Part shown: positions 36,399 through 45,366 of the stretch, piece after piece | Layout of the letters: the number at the start of each line of letters is the position of its first letter | Numbering within the stretch: the first letter of the stretch is position 1 | From: Bifidobacterium mongoliense DSM 21395 | GTDB taxonomy: Bacteria; Actinomycetota; Actinomycetes; Actinomycetales; Bifidobacteriaceae | Reading direction: 5' to 3' | DNA: 64,000 nt | Assembly: GCF_000741285.1 (NCBI RefSeq) | Contig: NZ_JGZE01000001.1 | Coordinates: 248,001 to 312,000, forward strand | The notes under the pieces: model-generated | Told to the model about the DNA's origin: nothing | Databases searched by the model: none | What the model saw: only the letters and a program-made list of their open reading frames with translations | Program-made: the position numbers and the translations under genes

Positions 36399-38066
36399 AT
36401 GGCTAGAAGACAACATGGTAATTCCCTCAAGCATGTCACCAAGCATATTTTCGTCACCGGCGGCGTTGTATCCTCACTCGGCAAAGGACTGACCGCCTCA
36501 TCGCTCGGTAGGCTCCTGCGCAGTAGGGGCATCAGGGTGCTCCAGCAGAAACTCGATCCATACATCAACGTCGACCCCGGTACGATGAACCCGTTCCAGC
36601 ACGGCGAGGTCTACGTCACCGAGGATGGCGCCGAGACCGATCTCGACATCGGCCACTACGAGCGTTTCCTCGATGTATTCCTGTCGCAGAAGGCCAACGT
36701 GACGACCGGGCAGATCTACCAATCGGTGCTCAACAAGGAACGCGCAGGGGAGTATCTCGGCCAGTGCGTCCAGGTCATTCCGCATATCACCAATGAGATC
36801 AAGAGCCGTATGCGCGCCCAGGCGTCCGATGACGTCGACGTCATCATCACCGAGATCGGCGGCACGGTGGGCGACATCGAATCCCAGCCCTTCCTCGAGG
36901 CGGCCCGTGAGGTCCGTCGCGATCTGGGTCCGGAGAACTGCATGTTCGTGCATGTCTCCCTCGTGCCGTACATCGCCGCGGCGCATGAGCTCAAGACGAA
37001 GCCCACCCAGCATTCGGTCATGGCGCTGCGCCAGCTCGGCATCGTGCCCGATGCACTCGTGCTGCGCTCCGATCGACCGCTCAACGACGCCATCAAGGCC
37101 AAGATCTCGCTCATGTGCGACGTCGACGCCGAGGGCGTGGTCAACTGCATCGATGCGCCGAGCATCTACGACGTGCCGAAGATCCTGTTCAACGAGGGTC
37201 TCGACGCCTATGTGGTGCGTGAGCTCGAGCTGCCGTTCCACGACGTCGACTGGAAGGAATGGGAGAACCTCCTCGACCGCGTGCACCACCCCAAGCACGA
37301 GGTGAACGTCGCGATCGTGGGCAAGTACATCGATCTGCCTGATGCCTACCTATCCGTCACCGAGGCGATCAAGGCCGGCGGATTCGCGAACTACGCGAAG
37401 GTGAACGTGGAGTGGATCGCCGCCGATCTGTGTGAAACGACCGAGGGCGCGAAGGAACAGCTCAAGGACGTCGACGGCATCGTGATTCCCGGCGGCTTCG
37501 GCATCCGTGGCATCGAAGGCAAGATCGGCGCGCTGAAGTTCGCCCGCGAACACCAGCTGCCCGCCCTCGGCCTGTGCCTGGGATTGCAGTCGATGGTCAT
37601 CGAGTACTCCCGTCACGTCATGGGGTTGGAGGACGCGAACTCGTCCGAATTCGAGCCGGATTGCCAGAACCCGGTGATCGCGACCATGGAGGAGCAGAAG
37701 GCCATCGTGGCCGGCAAGGGCGACATGGGCCACACCATGCGCCTGGGCTCCTACCCGGCCGAGCTGGAGAAGGATTCGCTGGTCGCCAAGCTCTACGGCA
37801 CCACGCACGTCACCGAGCGCCATCGTCATCGCTATGAGGTGAACGTGGCGTACAAGGACCAGCTGCGTTCCGCGGGTCTGCGCATCAGCGGACAAAGCCC
37901 CGACGGGGAGTTGACGGAGTTCATCGAACTCCCGCAGGACGTCCATCCCTTCTACGTCGGCACGCAGGCGCATCCCGAGTTCAAGTCCCGTCCGACCAAG
38001 CCGCATCCTCTGTTCGCCGGACTGGTGAAGGCCTCACTGGACCATCAGAAGGCACGCCTCGGCTGA
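36399..38066 (+). CDS. pyrG: CTP synthase
   Basis: Aminates UTP to CTP with glutamine and ATP, 555 residues. The N-terminal synthetase has [40 protein letters not shown] and [13 protein letters not shown]. The C-terminal amidotransferase has [23 protein letters not shown] (nucleophile Cys) and the late His-Pro-Glu ([10 protein letters not shown]). No Shine-Dalgarno sequence is visible before ATG 36399; a -10-like TACATT lies just upstream, so it may be leaderless too. A strong hairpin follows the gene. Confidence 0.97.
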   Translation: MARRQHGNSLKHVTKHIFVTGGVVSSLGKGLTASSLGRLLRSRGIRVLQQKLDPYINVDPGTMNPFQHGEVYVTEDGAETDLDIGHYERFLDVFLSQKANVTTGQIYQSVLNKERAGEYLGQCVQVIPHITNEIKSRMRAQASDDVDVIITEIGGTVGDIESQPFLEAAREVRRDLGPENCMFVHVSLVPYIAAAHELKTKPTQHSVMALRQLGIVPDALVLRSDRPLNDAIKAKISLMCDVDAEGVVNCIDAPSIYDVPKILFNEGLDAYVVRELELPFHDVDWKEWENLLDRVHHPKHEVNVAIVGKYIDLPDAYLSVTEAIKAGGFANYAKVNVEWIAADLCETTEGAKEQLKDVDGIVIPGGFGIRGIEGKIGALKFAREHQLPALGLCLGLQSMVIEYSRHVMGLEDANSSEFEPDCQNPVIATMEEQKAIVAGKGDMGHTMRLGSYPAELEKDSLVAKLYGTTHVTERHRHRYEVNVAYKDQLRSAGLRISGQSPDGELTEFIELPQDVHPFYVGTQAHPEFKSRPTKPHPLFAGLVKASLDHQKARLG

Positions 38067-38084
38067 TTGATGCCAGGGGATTCG

Positions 38085-38130
38085 CTTGGACCCGGATTCG
38101 CCGCCGATGTGCGGGGAATCCGGGTCCAAG
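38085..38130 (+). terminator. Hairpin after pyrG
   Basis: Perfect 15-bp stem CTTGGACCCGGATTC/GAATCCGGGTCCAAG with a 16-base loop, 18 bases past the pyrG stop. No T-run, but the only strong structure in the gap. Confidence 0.65.
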
Positions 38131-38263
38131 GGCCTGTACGCGGGCATCGGCCGCATGCCGCTACCCGACGGCCCATATCCGGCGGGTCGAAGAAAACGGT
38201 GTCATGCACTACCATGGTGACTGCGTGCAAGCAACCGCAGTACGTTGTGCCGCTACATTGAAA

Positions 38264-38272
38264 ACGGTTGCA
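38264..38272 (+). promoter_or_regulatory. Possible LacI-family half-site in front of the regulator gene
   Basis: ACGGTTGCA lies 54 bases before the lacI-type gene, just after a -10-like TACATT (38254-38259). It differs by one base from ACGTTTGCA, which occurs upstream of both the alpha-glucosidase and malE. Suggests autoregulation. Confidence 0.4.
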
Positions 38273-38325
38273 GGTTCGTCGTTACGCGCGTGCCGTCGGC
38301 AATGACGAGGACAGGGGAGTCAGCA

Positions 38326-39342
38326 ATGGTCGCCACCATCAAGGATGTCGCCGCACGGGCGAAGGTATCGGTTTCGACGGTGTCCCGGACGTTCACCCGA
38401 CCGGAGATGGTATCGGAGAACACCCGCATGAGGGTCCTCGCCATCGCCGATGAGCTCGATTTCTCGATCTCCCGATCGGCGTCGGCGCTCAAGTCGGGAC
38501 GAACGTTGCGCATCGCGCTGCTGATCAGCGATCATCTGAGGCTGTGGTTCAGCGCGTCGATCATCGAGGGGCTCAATGAGGTGTTCCATGATCGAGGCTA
38601 CGACCTGTCCATCTTCCAGATCTCGAGCACCGAGGAGCGCCGACGGTTCTTCGACATGCTCCCCGTTCGGCGCAACGCCGACGCGGTCATCGTCGCCTCC
38701 TTTGATGTGGCTCCCGACGAGATAGCGAGGCTGTCCAGAACCGACGTCCCGATCATCGGCATCAACTGCGTCGACGCGCACTCCACCGGGTTCAACGCCG
38801 CCGTCAACATCGACGACGAGCAGGGATCGCATCTCATGGCGCGGCATCTGACGAACCTCGGGCACCGCACCATCGCGTACATCCGTACCGATCGCGAGGT
38901 GTCGCTGCATTTCAGCGTGCAGCGCCGCTACGAGTCGTTCGTGGCCTCGTGCCGGAGTCTCGGCGCCGATCCGGTGACGATCGTGGCCCCCGAGGACGAG
39001 GACCGCATCGGCACCGTGCTCACCGAGCTGCTGAGTATGCCCCATATGCCCACGGCTGTGGCGTGCCAGGAGGACGGCATCGCGATACCCCTGCTATTCC
39101 AACTCGAGCGCAATGGGGTCGACATTCCCGCCGACATCTCCGTCGTGGGCTACGATGACAGTTTCTACGCCCACGATGTGGGGTTGACGACCGTCAGGCA
39201 GGATCCGCTGCTCCTTGCGCATAAGGCGGCCGAGAAGACCATGGACCTCATCGATCGAGGGACGACCGACACGCCGTTCGAAACGATTCCCGCCCGCCTC
39301 ATCGTGCGTTCGAGCACCACGAAGGCCAGCCAAACCATCTGA
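38326..39342 (+). CDS. LacI-family transcriptional regulator, probable regulator of the adjacent maltose-type genes
   Basis: Repressor or activator of 338 residues. The HTH is at the N-terminus: TIKDVAARAKVSVSTVSRTF, with the hinge helix near DELDFSISRSASALKSGRT. The effector-binding domain follows (IALLISDHLRLWFSASIIEG, DAVIVASFD, GINCVDAHSTG, VGYDDSFYAHDVGLTTVRQD). ATG 38326 is supported by AGGGGAG 8 bases upstream. Position before the GH13 gene and malEFG, and the shared half-site in all three upstream regions, make it the likely local regulator. Effector unknown; a maltose-type sugar is inferred. Confidence 0.88.
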   Translation: MVATIKDVAARAKVSVSTVSRTFTRPEMVSENTRMRVLAIADELDFSISRSASALKSGRTLRIALLISDHLRLWFSASIIEGLNEVFHDRGYDLSIFQISSTEERRRFFDMLPVRRNADAVIVASFDVAPDEIARLSRTDVPIIGINCVDAHSTGFNAAVNIDDEQGSHLMARHLTNLGHRTIAYIRTDREVSLHFSVQRRYESFVASCRSLGADPVTIVAPEDEDRIGTVLTELLSMPHMPTAVACQEDGIAIPLLFQLERNGVDIPADISVVGYDDSFYAHDVGLTTVRQDPLLLAHKAAEKTMDLIDRGTTDTPFETIPARLIVRSSTTKASQTI

Positions 39343-39386
39343 GTCGCGTGAACCCTTCGGCTCCGGGTACGCGACTCTTGCGCACC

Positions 39387-41081
39387 TCACCGGTCCACGG
39401 CAAACACCGCGAAGCTCTGCGGGCCCATGGTCAGCTCCCCGCGGTGCCAGCTCTGACATCCCAGAAGCAGCAACGGCGCCCGCCCGTCCTCGTTGGCATG
39501 GTAACCGGTCGCATCGTCGAACGAAACGCTCAGGTCGATCTTCTCCTCATGCAGTCCCGGATTCATTGCCACGACGAGGCGTTCCCCGGAATCGGAACCG
39601 CGCAGGTAGACGAACGCACGGCCGTGCTCCGGAGCGGCGAGGGTATGGAACGCCGAGCCGGCCCGGAGCGCCTCATGATCGTGGCGCGTGCTCACCAGCA
39701 GGCCCATCCATCGCAACAAGGAGTGCTCATCGGCCAGTTGCTCCGTGACGTTCGGCGCGTCGGGGGTGCGCTCGACGGGCAGGTAGAGCCGGTTCCCCGG
39801 GGCGGATGAGAATCCGAGGTTCCTTCCCCCGTCCCATTGCATGGGGGTGCGGCTACCCGTGCGGGCGTATCCACCTTCCTTGGTGGGCAGGGTGCGATAT
39901 CGCATCCCGATCTCATCGCCGTAATACAGGAACGGCACGCCGGGCATGGTCATGATCATGCCGTAGGCGATGGCACGTTCACGCTGATCGAGGCGCGGGG
40001 CCAGGCGCGGGGTGTCGTGGTTGCCCGTGATCAGACTGAAGTATCCTTTGGACTTGCTCTCCTCGTACTGGGGGAGATATTGGTCGAGGAAACCGTGGAT
40101 GCTGCCGCCCCCTCGTGCATTGAAATAGCTGTGGTCGTGCCGGGAGTCGAGCGCATCGTCGACATCGCGCAACAGCAGGTTGTAGCCGTTGCCCTTGCCG
40201 TCCCATCGCCAATCCAAATAGAAATCTATATCGAATCCGGCTTCGAACGACTGGGCGGGGACGCCCCATTCGGAGACGAATGCCGACTCGGGGAACTCGG
40301 TTTTCACCGCGCCGAGCATATGCTGCCACGCCCGAATCGTCTCGGGCTTGTCGTCGCCGTCATTTTTGACGAGAGAGTTCGCCATATCCACCCGGAAGCC
40401 GTCGCAACCTTGGCCGAGCCAGAAGCGCATGACGTCGATCATGGCGTCCTGGGTCCGCCGAGCGGCCGGGGAATCGGGCGTCTGTTGCCAGGGTCGGTCA
40501 CGCTTGGCGAAGCCGAAGTTGAGCGCCGGTTGACATTTGAAGAAGTTCAGGATATACGTGGCGTCGCGATCGCTTTCCCCGCCGACGAACGGCATCGTAT
40601 AACCGTGGAAGGCGCTGTCGGTCCAGATGTACCGGTCGGAGTAGGGGTTGTGTTCGGCCTGCTTACTTCGCTCGAACCACGTGTGTTCCTCGCTCGTGTG
40701 CCCCGGTACCAGATCGAGCAGGACGTGGATGCCGCGTCGGTGAGACTCTTGGAACAGACGCACCAGGTCGCCATTGGTCCCGTATCGCGACGCGACGCGG
40801 CGGTAGTCACGCACATCGTATCCGGCATCCTTGAATGGCGAGTCGAAGCAGGGGTTGATCCACAGCGCGTTGCATCCCAGAGCAGAGATGTAGTCCAGTT
40901 TCTCGATGATGCCCTGCAGGTCCCCGATGCCGTCACCGTTGGAATCGTAAAAACTCTGAGGATAGATTTCGTAGAATACCGCGGTTTGCAACCATGCCGG
41001 ATGGGGGAATGACGATCGCTCGGACTCCGGAGATTCGTCGCCTTCACCGATTGTTGAATGTTGTTGTGTCATATCGCTCAC
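39387..41081 (-). CDS. GH13 alpha-glucosidase (oligo-1,6-glucosidase-like)
   Basis: Cytoplasmic glycoside hydrolase of 564 residues with no signal peptide. It opens with AVFYEIYPQSFYDSNGDGIGDLQGI and has the four GH13 regions: I LLDLVPGHTS, II GFRVDMANS (nucleophile Asp), III FVSEWG (acid/base Glu) and IV LITGNHDTPR. The family end is a small beta domain. GTG 41081 is chosen because AAAGGA lies 10 bases upstream; the ATG at 41072 would be 19 away. It diverges from malE. Probably releases glucose from maltose, isomalto- or other alpha-glucosides brought in by the transporter; the linkage cannot be read with confidence. Confidence 0.88.
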   Translation of the reverse strand: MSDMTQQHSTIGEGDESPESERSSFPHPAWLQTAVFYEIYPQSFYDSNGDGIGDLQGIIEKLDYISALGCNALWINPCFDSPFKDAGYDVRDYRRVASRYGTNGDLVRLFQESHRRGIHVLLDLVPGHTSEEHTWFERSKQAEHNPYSDRYIWTDSAFHGYTMPFVGGESDRDATYILNFFKCQPALNFGFAKRDRPWQQTPDSPAARRTQDAMIDVMRFWLGQGCDGFRVDMANSLVKNDGDDKPETIRAWQHMLGAVKTEFPESAFVSEWGVPAQSFEAGFDIDFYLDWRWDGKGNGYNLLLRDVDDALDSRHDHSYFNARGGGSIHGFLDQYLPQYEESKSKGYFSLITGNHDTPRLAPRLDQRERAIAYGMIMTMPGVPFLYYGDEIGMRYRTLPTKEGGYARTGSRTPMQWDGGRNLGFSSAPGNRLYLPVERTPDAPNVTEQLADEHSLLRWMGLLVSTRHDHEALRAGSAFHTLAAPEHGRAFVYLRGSDSGERLVVAMNPGLHEEKIDLSVSFDDATGYHANEDGRAPLLLLGCQSWHRGELTMGPQSFAVFAVDR

Positions 41082-41533
41082 CGACGTTGGTTCCTTTCGC
41101 CGTCGATCGACGGCGCGCATGACTGATGTCACACATGACTGTATCACGCCGGTGCCGCAGCACACGGGTCGCGGGTGGGGTTGCAAACGTCGACACAGTG
41201 AAGTCCGATCTTCCCGTGCTGCATCGGCATGAGGCACCTGAAGGAATCCGGTTCATCGGAGGAGTTCTCGCAATGGGCTACAGCGATCGTTCGAGTCCAC
41301 GTTCTGATCTGAGACTGCCACCATGGTCGAGCTTGGGTGCGGACTCGGTGGTCGCCGGGGTTCCGCGTGATCGTCCTACAGTTGCACACGTTTGCACTTC
41401 GATGTAGAATTTTGGTGAAGCGTGCGGCGAGGCGTTGACCGGGATGCAGCATTCCAAAGGTGTTGTGCAGTGCTCGGAGAACCACGCAGCGGCAGCACGT
41501 CGTATACCTTTCGGACAGAGGAGTCATGAGGAT
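41082..41533. promoter_or_regulatory. Divergent control region of the alpha-glucosidase and malEFG genes
   Basis: This 452-base gap has the core ACGTTTGCA twice: on the minus strand at 41182-41190, upstream of the glucosidase, and on the plus strand at 41388-41396 inside the malE promoter. The malE promoter itself is clear: TTGCAC (41382-41387), 17 bases, TAGAAT (41405-41410). The site around CG at 41389-41390 is an imperfect palindrome of LacI type (5 of 7 positions match). The malE leader is about 115 bases. No gene seen inside. Confidence 0.65.
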
Positions 41534-42853
41534 ATGAAAGCGAACAAGTTTATCGGTATGGTGGTCGCGGCCGCGGCGTTGGTATCCATGGCGGCCTGCG
41601 GCGGATCGGGCAATGGCGGCGGCTCCGCCTCCGGCACGGGGGACACGACGGCCAGTCTGGACAAACTGGATCTGGGCAAGGTCACCTTGAATGTGTGGGC
41701 GCCCCAGCAGAACCTTCAGCCCGGACCGAACGGCAAGACCTCGGTGAAGCAGATCGAGGAGGACTTCAAGAAGGCGCACCCCGGGGTGTCCTTCAAGAAC
41801 TCGGTCGTCGGTGAGGCCGATGCGGGCAAGATCATCAATCAGGACCCTGCCGCGGGTGCGGACGTGTACATGTACGCGAACGACCAGCTGGGCGCGTTGA
41901 TCAAGTCCAACGGCGTCGGCGCCCAAACGAACACCGACATCGTCAAGCAGATCAAGACCCAGAACCCCCAGGTGATAATCGATTCGATCACACAGGACGG
42001 CAAGCTGTATGGCGTGCCGTATACGGCCAACACCTGGTTCATGTATTACAACAACACCATGCTCGCCAAGAGCGATGTCACATCGCTCGACACCATGCTC
42101 AGCAAGGCGAAGGTGGCCTTCCCCCTGGCGAATTCCTGGTACTTCCCGGCGTTCTATCTGGGTGCGGGCGGCACGTTGTACGGGCCCAAGGGCGATGACG
42201 CGTCGGACGGGGTCAAGTTCGACAAACCCGATGTCACCAAGTACCTGGTGAGCATGGCCAAGAACCCGAACTATTACATCTCCACCCCCGGCCTGGCGGG
42301 TGACGACGCCGGGTTGAAGGCCTTCGAATCCGGTCAGGTCGCCGCGTACTTCTCGGGAACGTGGGACGGTTCGGTCATCAAGGATAAGCTCGGCGACAAG
42401 ATGAGCACCGCTCAGCTGCCGACCTTCACCCTGGACGGCAAGACCCATCAGATGAAGTCCTTCGCCGGATCCAAGGCCGTGGGCTGGAATCCCTCCGCCA
42501 AGGTCCACGACGGCAACACCAAGGCCGCGCAACAGAAGGCGGCCCAGGTCTTTGCGGCGTTCATGGGCGGTACCCAGTCCCAGCTGTACATGTATCAGGA
42601 CTACGGTCAGGTTCCCTCCGACGTCACGTTGACGAGCAACGCCAAAGTCAAGGACAACCCGGTCGCCGCCGCACAGTTCGCGACCATCGCCAAGACCTCG
42701 GTGCTGCAGCCCACGTTGGATATCATGAACAACAACTTCTGGACTCCCGCGACCAACTTCGGCACGAATCTGGTCAACGGCACCGTCACCCTCGACAATG
42801 CCGTGGCGCAGACCACCGCCTTCAACAAGTCGCTCAATGGCAACAGCGACTGA
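41534..42853 (+). CDS. malE: Sugar ABC transporter substrate-binding lipoprotein (maltose/maltodextrin type)
   Basis: Extracellular lipoprotein of 439 residues that captures an alpha-glucan oligosaccharide. The signal peptide MKANKFIGMVVAAAALVSMAACGG ends in a lipobox (MAAC), followed by a Gly/Ser-rich spacer. The mature part is a family 1 solute-binding protein: VTLNVWAPQQN, DVYMYANDQLGALI, LYGVPYTANTWFMYYNN, FESGQVAAYFSGTWD. The ATG at 41534 has AGAGGAG about 10 bases upstream. First gene of malEFG under a LacI-type promoter; no ATPase gene follows, so a shared MsmK-like ATPase elsewhere is implied. Exact sugar inferred from GH13 neighbour. Confidence 0.88.
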   Translation: MKANKFIGMVVAAAALVSMAACGGSGNGGGSASGTGDTTASLDKLDLGKVTLNVWAPQQNLQPGPNGKTSVKQIEEDFKKAHPGVSFKNSVVGEADAGKIINQDPAAGADVYMYANDQLGALIKSNGVGAQTNTDIVKQIKTQNPQVIIDSITQDGKLYGVPYTANTWFMYYNNTMLAKSDVTSLDTMLSKAKVAFPLANSWYFPAFYLGAGGTLYGPKGDDASDGVKFDKPDVTKYLVSMAKNPNYYISTPGLAGDDAGLKAFESGQVAAYFSGTWDGSVIKDKLGDKMSTAQLPTFTLDGKTHQMKSFAGSKAVGWNPSAKVHDGNTKAAQQKAAQVFAAFMGGTQSQLYMYQDYGQVPSDVTLTSNAKVKDNPVAAAQFATIAKTSVLQPTLDIMNNNFWTPATNFGTNLVNGTVTLDNAVAQTTAFNKSLNGNSD

Positions 42854-42910
42854 GTCCGTCGATTAGCCACCCGGTCACATGGCGCGTCCGCTGTTGAGTC
42901 GCGCGGTGCG

Positions 42911-42953
42911 AGGCGTTGCCCGACGGTGATTCGATCACCGTCGGGCAACGCCT
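42911..42953 (+). terminator. Perfect 20-bp hairpin between malE and malF
   Basis: Arms at 42911-42930 and 42934-42953 are perfectly complementary, with a TCG loop. It lies 58 bases after the malE stop and only 36 bases before GTG 42989 (or 6 before ATG 42959). Without a T-run it is better seen as an RNA stabiliser or partial terminator that sets more MalE than MalFG. Confidence 0.8.
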
Positions 42954-42988
42954 TCCGGATGCATATCAGTGAGAAAGCTGGTTCACCA

Positions 42989-44437
42989 GTGAGAGACAAT
43001 AATCCTGATTCCCCGCAGGGAACCGCCATCGTGGCATCATCAGTGGTGTCATCGATGCCCGGATCCGTGTCGCACGAGGATGCGCACGACGCCTACGGGT
43101 TCCGTGAGGCATGCCGGCACGGAGATATTTGGACCTACCTGAGCTTCGTCGTCCTCGGTCTGGGCAACGTCATGCGCGGCCAGATCGTCAAGGGCCTGTG
43201 CTGGCTGCTCGTCGAGGCCGCGTTCATCGCCTTCATGATCGTCGGCGGCGTGCCGAGCATCGTCGGGCTGTGGCATCTCGATACCGGAGGCAAGCTCGTC
43301 AACGTCATTCAGGACGGGTTCTCGGTGGCGACGACCACGGCGCCGTCCTACGTCATGCTGCTCTACGGCATGGCCAGTCTGTTCATCGTGGTCATGTTCG
43401 TCGCGTTCTGGTGGTTCGCGGTTCGTTCCGCGTACCGCGCGCAAGTGCTTGCCAAGCGCAACGGCACAGCCCCGTCGATAGTCGAGGATCTGCGCGATCT
43501 CACCGATCGCAAGGCGCAGAACTCCCTCATGTCGTTGCCAGTCCTGGGCATCCTCGTATTCACCGTGATGCCGCTGGTCTACATGATATCGATGGCCTTC
43601 ACCGGGTATGGCCCCAACGGCAACCCCAACTACGTGAGCACCTTCGGCTGGGTCGGCCTGCGTAATTTCAAGACCCTGTTCTCCAATCAGAGCGGGTTGA
43701 GCGTCAACCTGCATCTTTTCATCCAAGTCGCCATATGGACGTTGGTCTGGGCGTTCTTCGCCACGTTCCTCAACTATTTCCTGGGCATGTTCATCGCCAT
43801 GCTCATCAACCGTCCGGGCATCAGATTCAAGGGGTTCTGGCGTTCGGTGTTCGCCATGTCCATCGCGGTGCCGCAATTCGTGTCGTTGCTGGTCATGAAC
43901 CTCATGCTCGGCCAATCCGGCATCGTCAACAACCTGCTGATGAACGCGCACTGGATCTCGTCGCCCCTGCCGTTCTGGTCGAATCCGATGTGGGCCCGCA
44001 TCACCGTCATCGTCATCAACCTGTGGATCGGCATTCCGTTCACCATCATGCAGGTGACCGGCATCCTGCAGAACATCCCGGCTGAGCTGTACGAGGCAGC
44101 CCGCGTCGACGGGGCCAACGCCTGGCAGCTGTTCCGCAGTGTGACGATGCCCTACATGTTCTTCGTCATGACGCCGTATCTCATCACGACCTTCGTGGGG
44201 AACGTCAATAATTTCAACGTCATCTATCTGCTCACCGGTGGCGGCCCGACCCCGACCGGACAATCCGCGGGGGCGACCGACCTGCTGATCACCTGGATCT
44301 ACTCGCTGTCGATCGACAAGGGGAACTATTCGATGGCCTCGGTCATCGGCATCTTCACGTTCATCGTCCTGGCCGTCATTTCGCTGGTCACGTATCGCAG
44401 CTCGGCTTCATACAAGAACGAGGGAGGATTCCAGTAA
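42989..44437 (+). CDS. malF: Sugar ABC transporter permease MalF
   Basis: Inner-membrane permease of about 482 residues. The N-terminal third carries extra membrane segments (TYLSFVVLGLGNVMRGQIV, LLVEAAFIAFMIVGGV, MLLYGMASLFIVVMFVAFWWF) and a soluble loop, as in long MalF proteins. The core follows from PVLGILVFTVMPLVYMISMAF, with the EAA loop EAARVDGANAWQLFRSVTMP that docks the ATPase. Start uncertain: GTG 42989 has AGAAAG 11 bases upstream; ATG 42959 lies right behind the hairpin with no site. The malG start is 2 bases after the stop. Confidence 0.88.
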   Translation: MRDNNPDSPQGTAIVASSVVSSMPGSVSHEDAHDAYGFREACRHGDIWTYLSFVVLGLGNVMRGQIVKGLCWLLVEAAFIAFMIVGGVPSIVGLWHLDTGGKLVNVIQDGFSVATTTAPSYVMLLYGMASLFIVVMFVAFWWFAVRSAYRAQVLAKRNGTAPSIVEDLRDLTDRKAQNSLMSLPVLGILVFTVMPLVYMISMAFTGYGPNGNPNYVSTFGWVGLRNFKTLFSNQSGLSVNLHLFIQVAIWTLVWAFFATFLNYFLGMFIAMLINRPGIRFKGFWRSVFAMSIAVPQFVSLLVMNLMLGQSGIVNNLLMNAHWISSPLPFWSNPMWARITVIVINLWIGIPFTIMQVTGILQNIPAELYEAARVDGANAWQLFRSVTMPYMFFVMTPYLITTFVGNVNNFNVIYLLTGGGPTPTGQSAGATDLLITWIYSLSIDKGNYSMASVIGIFTFIVLAVISLVTYRSSASYKNEGGFQ

Positions 44438-44438
44438 C

Positions 44439-45326
44439 ATGCGCAAGTCAACTTCCGGCGTGGGCGCCACGCATTCCTATACCCGCCGTCGGCTCGGCGA
44501 TGCGGCCACGTATGTGTTCCTGACCGTGGCCGGCATCATCTGGCTGATTCCCATCTTCTGGATATTCATGGAATCGTTCAACGCCTTTCCGGGTCCATAC
44601 AGCGACGGGTTCATCCCCTCGCATTACACCCTGCGCAACTATGTGCAGCTGTGGACCGACAACTCCCAGCTCGCCTTCGGCCAGATGTACGTCCGGACCT
44701 TCGTGGTCGCCGTCTTCACCTGCCTGATCTCGACGGCGTTCGTGCTTGCCGTCTCGTATTCCCTGAGTCGGCTGAGGTTCAGCTTCCGCACGAAATTCAT
44801 GAACATCGTGCTGGTGCTGGGCATGTTCCCCGGCATCATGGTGGTCGCGGCGCTGTATTACATCCTCAAGACCATGGGACTGACCGCCTCCGGCCTGCCG
44901 ATCATCATCGGCCTGATCGTGGTGTATTCGGCCGGTTCGGGCGCCGGGTTCTTCGTCATGAAGGGATACATGGACACGATTCCCATGTCCCTGGACGAGG
45001 CCGCGACCCTGGACGGCTGCACGAAATGGCAGATCTTCACCAAGATCATCCTGCCCGTGGCCCGGCCGATGGTGGTGTATCAGGTCATCACCTCGTTCCT
45101 CAGCCCGTGGTTGGACTTCGTGCTGGCCAAGGCCGTGACGCGAACCCAGAACAACTTCACCGTGGCGCTGGGCCTGTGGCAGATGATCCAGGGACAAGGG
45201 TGGCTGACGCAATGGTATGCCCGGTTCGCGGCGGGGGCGGTCTGCGTCTCGGTGCCGATCGCCATCCTGTTCATGATCATGCAGCGGTTCTACACCGAGT
45301 CGATGTCCGGTTCGGTCAAGGGATGA
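44439..45326 (+). CDS. malG: Sugar ABC transporter permease MalG
   Basis: Partner permease of 295 residues with six membrane segments, starting with YVFLTVAGIIWLIPIFWIFMESF. The EAA loop reads DEAATLDGCTKWQIFTKIILP. The end, FYTESMSGSVKG, matches MalG. GGGAGG lies about 12 bases before ATG 44439. Closes the malEFG operon. Confidence 0.92.
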   Translation: MRKSTSGVGATHSYTRRRLGDAATYVFLTVAGIIWLIPIFWIFMESFNAFPGPYSDGFIPSHYTLRNYVQLWTDNSQLAFGQMYVRTFVVAVFTCLISTAFVLAVSYSLSRLRFSFRTKFMNIVLVLGMFPGIMVVAALYYILKTMGLTASGLPIIIGLIVVYSAGSGAGFFVMKGYMDTIPMSLDEAATLDGCTKWQIFTKIILPVARPMVVYQVITSFLSPWLDFVLAKAVTRTQNNFTVALGLWQMIQGQGWLTQWYARFAAGAVCVSVPIAILFMIMQRFYTESMSGSVKG

Positions 45327-45366
45327 TGCCTGACGCCTCCGTCCGGCAACGGGCTAGGCCGATGGC

